DNA of 14,334 nt from Balneolales bacterium (GTDB lineage: Bacteria; Bacteroidota; Rhodothermia; Balneolales; Natronogracilivirgulaceae). The stretch's first letter is position 1. Every line of letters begins with the position of its first letter. The notes beneath the pieces are model-generated. The model did no database searches. It had not been told where the DNA came from and worked only from the letters and a program-made list of their open reading frames with translations. The translations under genes were made by a program, and so were the position numbers. The DNA lies in the NCBI GenBank assembly GCA_007116685.1, contig SKIC01000291.1, positions 1 to 14,334 of the forward strand, read 5' to 3'. Positions 6,642 through 12,163 of the stretch are shown here, piece by piece.

Positions 6642-7934
6642 TTATTCGGAATCTTTATCGTTGTACTTTTTCTGGTACTCTTCTTTTGTAAGTTCGTTAA
6701 CAGATACCAATTCTGCTAACTTTCCGAAAAGTTTATCCGTTCTGATGTTTCTACGCAAATTTTCCAATTGATCTCCGGACTGAGCGTAGAAGTTTTTAAT
6801 CATCTCCATAGGCAAACCATAACGAGCAGCTTCTTTTGCCAAATGATTGTCAACATCTTCAGGCTTGAGTTCTACCTCACCTGCATAGCGCTCTTCGAGT
6901 TCTCCGAGAATGAATGCCCATTTTGCTTCTTTTTTGGCTTGATCAAGATTTTCTTCACGAAAACTTTCTTCATTGAAGCCTTCCGGGTATTGCTCACCGT
7001 ATTGTTGCTTGGTTTGCTCCAGGTAAGCTTCTAAAAACCTGTTAACAACTACCTCAGGAATCTCAAATTCATGGTTTTTCACCAATTCGTCCATGATGTT
7101 TTGCTTAACCAGATTTTCAGCAGTTTCATCATAATAGCTTTGAATCTGGCTCTTTATGAAACTTCTGTAATTTGAGAGTTCAGTGTAGGTACCCTTAGAT
7201 ATGTCATTTACGAAATCGTCATTCAATTCGGGTACATTTTTTTTCTGAACACTGGTAATAGTTACTTGAAATGATTCTGTATCATCGCCTTCACCAAAAG
7301 TAACAGTGGCTTCATCACCAACTTTTTTACCCTCTAGTGCTGTGAGGAATGGCTTGTTGTCTTCCTGAGACAAATCAACTTCTTTACCTTCGTCGGTATC
7401 ACCTTCGATAGGATTTCCATCTTTATCTAAAGCCTGGGCATTCAATACAACTTTGGATTCTGCAGAAACAGCCTCATCGGTATCTTCGAATTTGGCATTC
7501 TTCTGGCGAGTGCGCTCTAATTCTTCGTCCACTTCTTCCTCTGAAACGTCGTGCACCATTTTATCAACAGAAATTTTTTCAATTTCCATTACTTCAAATT
7601 CTGGTTTCACGCCAATTTTCATGTGAACTTCAAGTTCACCATTCTCATAAGAAACTTTATCAATAACCGGCTCACCTACGGGCTTATGCTCAGGAACGAT
7701 ATTTTTTTCAAAAACTTCCTGGATATATGCGTTGATTTGCTCTCCTTCAATGTCTTTCCCAAACCTTTTTTTGATGATGGAAGCAGGAACTTGCCCTGGT
7801 CTGAATCCCGGAAGGTTTATTTTTTTTCTGTATTCGCGAACGGCTTGATCAAATTTTGGAGCTAAATCTTCTTTGCCTGCTTTGATGGTAAGCTCTCTAT
7901 CTACCGTGCTTAGTTCTTTTACGTCTATATTCAC
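6642..7934 (-). CDS. tig: Trigger factor, ribosome-associated chaperone
   Basis: Trigger factor binds the ribosome exit tunnel and shields nascent chains. From the GTG at 7934 the protein has 430 residues. The ribosome-binding signature GFRPGQVP then falls at 43-50, exactly its place in E. coli trigger factor, and the N-terminus becomes MNIDVKELS, like other family members. An ATG at 7991 would add 19 residues not expected in the family, so I prefer the GTG. A possible promoter, TTGGCA (7988-7983) and CACAAT (7963-7958) with 19-bp spacing, would fit the GTG start, but this is weak. The middle FKBP-type domain (about 135-230) is degenerate: the usual IPGFE segment is replaced by NKPFLTALEGKKVGDE, so prolyl-isomerase activity is doubtful, as in other Bacteroidota. 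The C-terminal helical chaperone domain occupies about 235-420. It is the first gene of tig-clpP-clpX. Confidence 0.95.
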   Translation of the reverse strand: MNIDVKELSTVDRELTIKAGKEDLAPKFDQAVREYRKKINLPGFRPGQVPASIIKKRFGKDIEGEQINAYIQEVFEKNIVPEHKPVGEPVIDKVSYENGELEVHMKIGVKPEFEVMEIEKISVDKMVHDVSEEEVDEELERTRQKNAKFEDTDEAVSAESKVVLNAQALDKDGNPIEGDTDEGKEVDLSQEDNKPFLTALEGKKVGDEATVTFGEGDDTESFQVTITSVQKKNVPELNDDFVNDISKGTYTELSNYRSFIKSQIQSYYDETAENLVKQNIMDELVKNHEFEIPEVVVNRFLEAYLEQTKQQYGEQYPEGFNEESFREENLDQAKKEAKWAFILGELEERYAGEVELKPEDVDNHLAKEAARYGLPMEMIKNFYAQSGDQLENLRRNIRTDKLFGKLAELVSVNELTKEEYQKKYNDKDSE

Positions 7935-8009
7935 AACTGAATTTTTTGAGTTGATTGATTGTGTCCTGATCTGGCCAGGAAATGCCAACATAGGATAGGA
8001 TTAAAAAAG

Positions 8010-8092
8010 TACGAGAGGGGGGACTCGAACCCCCACATCCGATGGATACTAGATCCTAAATCTAGCGCGTCTACCAATTCCGCCACTCTCGC
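8010..8092 (-). tRNA. tRNA-Leu (anticodon UAG)
   Basis: On the minus strand an 83-nt class II tRNA folds cleanly. The acceptor strand GCGAGAG pairs with CTCTCGT, with a G1-U72 wobble, and the discriminator is A73. The D-arm contains AATTGGTAGAC. The anticodon stem CTAGA/TCTAG encloses the loop TTTAGGA with anticodon TAG, which reads CUN leucine codons. There is a long variable arm, and the T-arm is GGGGG TTCGAGT CCCCC. The CCA end is not encoded. Six T follow within 3 nt of the discriminator, which may help 3' end formation. It lies between the metal-transport operon and tig, all on the same strand. Confidence 0.97.
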
Positions 8093-8120
8093 AAATTGAG
8101 ATGGATGTGTCTCAAATTTG
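8092..8120 (-). other. Hairpin directly abutting the tRNA-Leu 5' end
   Basis: Read on the minus strand, CAAATTTGAGA and TCTCAATTTG form a 10-bp stem with one bulged T and an 8-nt loop. The last base of the stem coincides with the first base of the tRNA. It begins 20 nt after the troD stop. There is no T-run behind it, so it is not a canonical terminator. It may nevertheless end or stabilise the metal-operon mRNA, or place the RNase P cleavage site next to a structured leader. Confidence 0.5.
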
Positions 8121-8140
8121 TTTAGCCAAATAATATACGT

Positions 8141-9043
8141 TTAATTTGAAGTTGTTTCAAGTATAACTGATTGGCCAATTTGTGCTTCTTTCAACTCTTT
8201 CTGAGTTTTGCTCTTTATCCACTTAGTATATGCGAACGCTAATGCAAAAAATATCCCGGTCATTACGGCAATTGCCCCTGCTATAGAACTGTTAGTCCAC
8301 CAAGCAAAATAATATCCGGATATGGCTGAACTGACTCCAAAAAACACAGCCAATAGTAACATGACATGTAGTTTTTCTGTAAGGATGTACGCAGTTGCAG
8401 GAGGTACAATTAAAAGAGCAACTACAAGGATGGCCCCCACGCTTTCAAATGCCGCAATGGTAGAAAACGATACGGTACCCATTAGTGCATAATGAATTAT
8501 ACCTACCGGTATACCCATAGAAATCGCCAAATTTTTATCGAAAGCATAGATTTTTAATTCTTTATAACAACTAATCACAAAAGCCAGATTTAGTAATAAT
8601 ACAAAGGAAAGAATCCAGACCGGCCTCGGTCCAAGATCTATTCCAGCATAGAACCAACGATCCCAGGGCACATAAGCAATTTCACCGTAAAGAATGCAAT
8701 CCTGATCGATATCCACTTGCCCGGCAAATAAATTGACTATGATCACACCAATGGCAAAAAGTGTGGTGAATACAATACCCATAGCTGCATCAGACATTAT
8801 TCTGCCCTGACTCAATTTTTCGGTGAGATACACGGTTAGTAAACCAAAAGCCCCGGCTCCTAACAACATAGGCACAGTGTTTCTGGATGCTGTCAATAAA
8901 AATGCGATAGCGATTCCCGGTAAAACTGCATGTGAAATTGCATCGCTGAGCATGGCTTGTTTTCGTAATACCAAAAAACTTCCCACTAAAGCACAAGCGG
9001 CGGCAGCCAAAGAACCGGTCAGTATAATCCAAAATGTAGCCAT
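8141..9043 (-). CDS. troD: Metal ABC transporter permease, TroD/ZnuB-like
   Basis: This 300-residue integral membrane protein of the ABC-3 family is the second permease of a divalent-metal importer in the inner membrane. About eight or nine hydrophobic segments are visible (for example 5-26, 38-50, 58-72, 88-108, 142-160, 185-213, 226-245 and 255-272). The family motif SDAISHAVLPGIAIAF is at 33-48, and a cytoplasmic coupling segment KELKIYAFDKNLAISMGIP spans 161-179. A hydrophilic tail of ~25 residues follows and shows no DtxR-like domain, unlike its partner. Its ATG overlaps the stop of the preceding gene by one base (TAATG), and a near-perfect Shine-Dalgarno lies within that gene's last codons, so translation is probably coupled. 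It is the last gene of the operon. The metal is uncertain: Mn, Zn and Fe are all possible for this family, and the tro name is assigned by gene order and TroA similarity. Confidence 0.9.
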   Translation of the reverse strand: MATFWIILTGSLAAAACALVGSFLVLRKQAMLSDAISHAVLPGIAIAFLLTASRNTVPMLLGAGAFGLLTVYLTEKLSQGRIMSDAAMGIVFTTLFAIGVIIVNLFAGQVDIDQDCILYGEIAYVPWDRWFYAGIDLGPRPVWILSFVLLLNLAFVISCYKELKIYAFDKNLAISMGIPVGIIHYALMGTVSFSTIAAFESVGAILVVALLIVPPATAYILTEKLHVMLLLAVFFGVSSAISGYYFAWWTNSSIAGAIAVMTGIFFALAFAYTKWIKSKTQKELKEAQIGQSVILETTSN

Positions 9044-10368
9044 TACACATCACCTCCCTTATCAGAATGACGATATGGAATTGCACTTTGGTGGGGGTCA
9101 CTTGTGGGTTCGCCTAATAAGACTGCTAATTGCTGCTCTATTTCAGGTGTAATCAAATGCTCCATAGATTCAGCATCGTCGTGTACGTGATCACCGGCGA
9201 TATTAAGGCGTTCTGTGAGATACAACTCCCATAAGCGATGCACTCGCACGATTCTTTCTGCTCGCTCCCGCCCTAAAGCTGTTAGCAAATACGATTCTGG
9301 TTCTCCGGGTAATCGAGATACAAAGTTCATTTTGCATAATTTTTGCAAGCTTTTTTTGAGTTCTTCGGGCTGTACTCTGCGTTTTTTCAGGATTTCATTT
9401 CTGGTACGGGCTCTTTCTGTATTTTTATCCTGTTCTTCAAGGTGATACAAGGTTTTTAAAATATTCTCCCAGCCTATTTTTTCGCGATCCTTCTTCAAGC
9501 TCAGCCACCTTCTAACTTCTCCATGTTTGGGAGCAAATAAATAGGAAAGTGTAAACAGAACAGCCGCTGCAACCACCATCCAGGGGCCTGTTGGCATTGA
9601 CGGAGCCGAATAACTGATGAATGTGCCGGATATAGCAGCCATGACACCAACTGATGCAGCAACTACTAACATTACCCACAAACTATCTGTCCAGTAGCGG
9701 GCAGCTGCTGCCGGAATAATTAGCATAGAAGCCATCAGAACTACGCCCACAGCTTGTAAACCAGCTGTTATGGTTACAACTAGTAAAGTTCCAATCACGA
9801 CTTCCATACGCTTCATGGGATAACCGATTACTGTGGCATAGGCAGGATCAAAACTTACCAGTTTTAATTCTTTGTAAAGTAATATGATGGCGATGATGAC
9901 CAATAAACTAACTAAGCCAAAAACCATCACGTCTTCAGGTAGCATTGATGCGGCACTTCCAAATAAAAACGCATCTAATCCACTTTGATTTACATTTCCT
10001 GAAGATTGGATATACGTCAACAAAACGACACCCAGTCCAAAAAAAACGGACAAAATCATACCAATGGATGTATCTGCTGATATTTTGCTTTCTCTAATCA
10101 GATAGTCCATTAAAACTATGCTAATCCAGCCAAAAATGACCGAGCCTAAAAGCAGAACTAAGGGATCTTTATCACCAGCTACGATAAATGCCAAACAAAC
10201 TCCGGGCAGAACCGCATGAGCCACAGCATCACCAACAAGTGCCCTCTTTCTCAATACCGCGAAACAGCCCATGGCTCCGGCAGATAATCCCAGCAAAACT
10301 GTTCCCGCCAATACCCATCTAACATTGGGGTCACGCAGCAAGAAAAAATCTGCCAGAAGTTCACTCAT
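9043..10368 (-). CDS. troC: Metal ABC transporter permease with fused C-terminal DtxR/MntR-like domain, TroC-like
   Basis: This protein has 441 residues. Residues about 10-280 form an ABC-3 permease with hydrophobic segments throughout and the motif GDAVAHAVLPGVCLAF (46-61). Plain permeases end near 280-300. Here the chain continues from about 298 with a winged-helix region (about 298-372, LYHLEE ... YLLTALG) and then a DtxR-type metal-binding/dimerisation region. HRLWE (His377, Glu381) and VHDDAESMEH (His396, Glu400, Glu403, His404) align without gaps with DtxR His79, Glu83, His98, Cys102, Glu105 and His106. Glu at the Cys102 position is the MntR-like choice. The first-helix ligands appear lost (Asn302 and Lys305 where MntR has Asp8 and Glu11). 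The ATG overlaps the troB stop by 8 nt, with AGGGAG upstream. The domain could gate transport by sensing cytoplasmic metal, or bind DNA from the membrane; neither is shown. Separate TroR/MntR genes are the usual arrangement. Confidence 0.93.
   Translation of the reverse strand: MSELLADFFLLRDPNVRWVLAGTVLLGLSAGAMGCFAVLRKRALVGDAVAHAVLPGVCLAFIVAGDKDPLVLLLGSVIFGWISIVLMDYLIRESKISADTSIGMILSVFFGLGVVLLTYIQSSGNVNQSGLDAFLFGSAASMLPEDVMVFGLVSLLVIIAIILLYKELKLVSFDPAYATVIGYPMKRMEVVIGTLLVVTITAGLQAVGVVLMASMLIIPAAAARYWTDSLWVMLVVAASVGVMAAISGTFISYSAPSMPTGPWMVVAAAVLFTLSYLFAPKHGEVRRWLSLKKDREKIGWENILKTLYHLEEQDKNTERARTRNEILKKRRVQPEELKKSLQKLCKMNFVSRLPGEPESYLLTALGRERAERIVRVHRLWELYLTERLNIAGDHVHDDAESMEHLITPEIEQQLAVLLGEPTSDPHQSAIPYRHSDKGGDV
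9047..9060 (-). promoter_or_regulatory. Strong Shine-Dalgarno for troD inside the end of troC
   Basis: The minus strand reads AAGGGAGGTGATG and contains GGAGGTGAT, a near-complete complement of the 16S rRNA 3' end, a few bases before the troD ATG at 9043. The same bases encode the last residues of TroC (KGGDV). Most other starts in this window lack any such site, so this junction stands out as a designed high-efficiency restart. Confidence 0.85.
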
Positions 10369-11149
10369 GACCAGGCTCCCTGATGAACTCTTTTTTTCTG
10401 GTTAATTCCAAAACCTGAGACAGGATATTCAGTTGACCGCCGTAGGCTTTCTGCAGATTTTCTTTGGTAAACGTCGTTTCCATCGGGCCAAAAGCAACCA
10501 ATCTTAAATTGAGCAGCATAACCCAATCAAAATAATCGGACACCGTTTGTAAATCATGGTGTACTACGATTACCGTTTTACCTTTTAATCGTAAATCCCT
10601 CAACAAATCTAAAATTGCGGATTCGGTTGCAGCATCCACACCGGCAAATGGCTCGTCCATAAAATAAATATCAGCATCTTGTACCAGTGCCCTGGCTAAA
10701 AATACCCTTTGCTGCTGACCGCCGGATAATTGCGAAATCTGTCGTTCTGCATAGGCAGACATCCCTACTTCTTCAAGAGCTCTTTCTACTCTTTCCTTAT
10801 CGTCTGAAGAAGGACGCTGGAAAATTTTCAAGTGTGCATATCGCCCCATAGTTACCAATTCTCGCACATTGATAGGAAAGTCCCAATCTACTGTTTCGCG
10901 CTGGGGCACGTAGGCTATTCTTTTACGCTGTACATCAAGTGGCTTACCATAAATCAAAACATGACCGGAAACTGACGGCAATAAACCCATTATTGCTTTA
11001 ATAAGCGTAGATTTTCCTGCTCCATTAGGACCCACTACAGCAATTAGTTTGCTTTCCGGAATACTAAAATCAACATCCCACAAAACAGGTTTCTTTTGAT
11101 AAGAAACCGTCAAATCATGCACTTCTACGGGTGGGTTTTGATCTTTCAT
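10361..11149 (-). CDS. troB: Metal ABC transporter ATP-binding protein, TroB-like
   Basis: This 262-residue cytoplasmic ATPase powers the TroC/TroD permeases. All ABC hallmarks are present: Walker A GPNGAGKST (40-48), Q-loop Gln83 in YVPQRE, signature LSGGQQQR (141-148), Walker B IYFMDEP with Asp165 and catalytic Glu166, a D-loop AGVDAAT, and the H-loop His198 in VVHHDL. The segment VPQRETVDWDFPINVRELV is typical of manganese/zinc importer ATPases. It starts 7 nt after the troA stop, and its own stop overlaps troC by 8 nt, so it is transcribed with both. The start ATG at 11149 places the beta-strand VEVHDLTVSY about 10 residues in, as expected. Confidence 0.95.
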   Translation of the reverse strand: MKDQNPPVEVHDLTVSYQKKPVLWDVDFSIPESKLIAVVGPNGAGKSTLIKAIMGLLPSVSGHVLIYGKPLDVQRKRIAYVPQRETVDWDFPINVRELVTMGRYAHLKIFQRPSSDDKERVERALEEVGMSAYAERQISQLSGGQQQRVFLARALVQDADIYFMDEPFAGVDAATESAILDLLRDLRLKGKTVIVVHHDLQTVSDYFDWVMLLNLRLVAFGPMETTFTKENLQKAYGGQLNILSQVLELTRKKEFIREPGHE

Positions 11150-11156
11150 AGTTTTA

Positions 11157-12059
11157 TTATTTCAATGCATTTGTAATGGTATTTACATTATGGCGTACCA
11201 TACCAATATACGTTCCTTCCGGTGTATTTCTCTCGCCCATTGCATCAGAGAATAATTCTCCGCCAAGGCTCACTTGACCGCCTCTTTCCTGAACACCATT
11301 TATTATCGATTGAATTGACCTGGGTGCAATGCTGGTTTCCAAAAAGATAGCAGGAATTTCATTGGCCATAATAAACCGCACCATATTTCGTACATCCTGC
11401 AAGCCCACTTCGGTTTGGGTGCTTAATCCTTGCAGACCTTTTACTTCGATATTATACGCCTTACCAAAATAACCGAAAGCATCATGTGCGGTAATCAAAA
11501 CTCTTCTGTTTTCGGGGATGGATGCGATTTCTTCTACCACCCAATTATGCAATTCTTCAAGTTCAGCGAGATATGTTGCAGTATTGGCTCTTAGAACTTC
11601 TTCCTGATCAGGAATTTTTGTAATGATTTGCTCACTTAAGCCCCTAACAACATCCGCCCATAAACTGACATCAAACCAAACATGGGGATCAAAATTTCCA
11701 CCAAATTCATACGCTTCGATAAGCCTGTCTTCTGGTAGAATTTCAGCAGCAGCATAGGTTTTATCATCCATACGGGATAAAATTTCAGATAATCTGGCTT
11801 CCAGGAAAAGTCCGTTATAAACCACCATATCTGCTTGCTCCATACGCTGAAAATCTCTTGGAGTGGCTCGATACATGTGAGGATCAACGCCCGGCCCCAT
11901 TAATCCATAAACCTGCACTAAATCTCCACCAATTTGTGAGATTGCATCTTCCAGCATCATGGTTGTTGCCACGAAATATGGCCTTCCGTCACGTTCATCC
12001 GTGCCACAACCAATAAAAAAGAGTAAAATGAAAAATAAAAGAACTACAAATCGGCTCAT
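11157..12059 (-). CDS. troA: Metal-binding lipoprotein of ABC importer, TroA-like
   Basis: This cluster A-I (ZnuA/TroA/PsaA) solute-binding protein captures a divalent metal and hands it to TroC/TroD. It has 300 residues: a hydrophobic signal peptide (about 3-17) and a probable lipid-anchored Cys18 (FFIGCGT, a loose lipobox), so it likely sits on the periplasmic face of the inner membrane. Metal ligands are visible at His61 (VDPHMYR), His126 (DPHVWFD), His192 (TAHDAFGYF) and Asp272 (LFSDAMG). His at the third position is the TroA pattern; strict Mn proteins such as PsaA have Glu there. The sequence around VKGLQGLST and GGELFSDAMG strongly recalls Treponema TroA. There is no long His-rich loop as in many ZnuA proteins. 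It is the first gene of the operon, with a DtxR-type operator candidate 24 nt upstream of its ATG, which suggests metal-repressed expression. Confidence 0.95.
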   Translation of the reverse strand: MSRFVVLLFFILLFFIGCGTDERDGRPYFVATTMMLEDAISQIGGDLVQVYGLMGPGVDPHMYRATPRDFQRMEQADMVVYNGLFLEARLSEILSRMDDKTYAAAEILPEDRLIEAYEFGGNFDPHVWFDVSLWADVVRGLSEQIITKIPDQEEVLRANTATYLAELEELHNWVVEEIASIPENRRVLITAHDAFGYFGKAYNIEVKGLQGLSTQTEVGLQDVRNMVRFIMANEIPAIFLETSIAPRSIQSIINGVQERGGQVSLGGELFSDAMGERNTPEGTYIGMVRHNVNTITNALK

Positions 12060-12082
12060 ACTAAACTTAATTCTGTTAAATT

Positions 12083-12098
12083 TTTAGGCATGACTAAA
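12083..12098 (-). promoter_or_regulatory. Candidate DtxR/MntR-family operator upstream of troA
   Basis: On the minus strand TTTAGTCATGCCTAAA is a 16-bp inverted repeat with a single mismatched pair (14 of 16 positions symmetric, CATG core). It resembles the TTAGG-type AT-flanked palindromes bound by DtxR/IdeR/MntR regulators. It starts 24 nt before the troA ATG, in the short space between the RND terminator and troA, where a promoter must lie. A bound repressor there would block transcription when metal is plentiful. The cognate regulator is unknown, and no stand-alone DtxR-type gene lies in the window. Confidence 0.6.
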
Positions 12099-12113
12099 TT
12101 ACAAAATTCTGAT

Positions 12114-12149
12114 AAAAAAACCTTCCTCGATATTGCCAAGGAAGGTTTT
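12114..12149 (-). terminator. Intrinsic terminator after the RND pump gene
   Basis: On the minus strand AAAACCTTCCT (12149-12139), an 11-nt loop and AGGAAGGTTTT (12127-12117) make an 11-bp perfect stem, with the T-run continuing to 12114. It begins 15 nt after the stop of the RND gene and isolates the metal-transport operon from upstream transcription. Confidence 0.88.
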
Positions 12150-12163
12150 CTATAATTTCTAAT

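Noticed and set aside
7935..7991. ATG start of trigger factor 19 codons upstream, close to the tRNA
   Set aside because: The extension is not expected in the family. Starting at the GTG at 7934 puts the GFRPGQVP signature at 43-50, as in E. coli.
8790..9152. Open frames on both strands across the troC/troD junction
   Set aside because: They are alternative frames of the overlapping permease genes, with no family resemblance or start signal.
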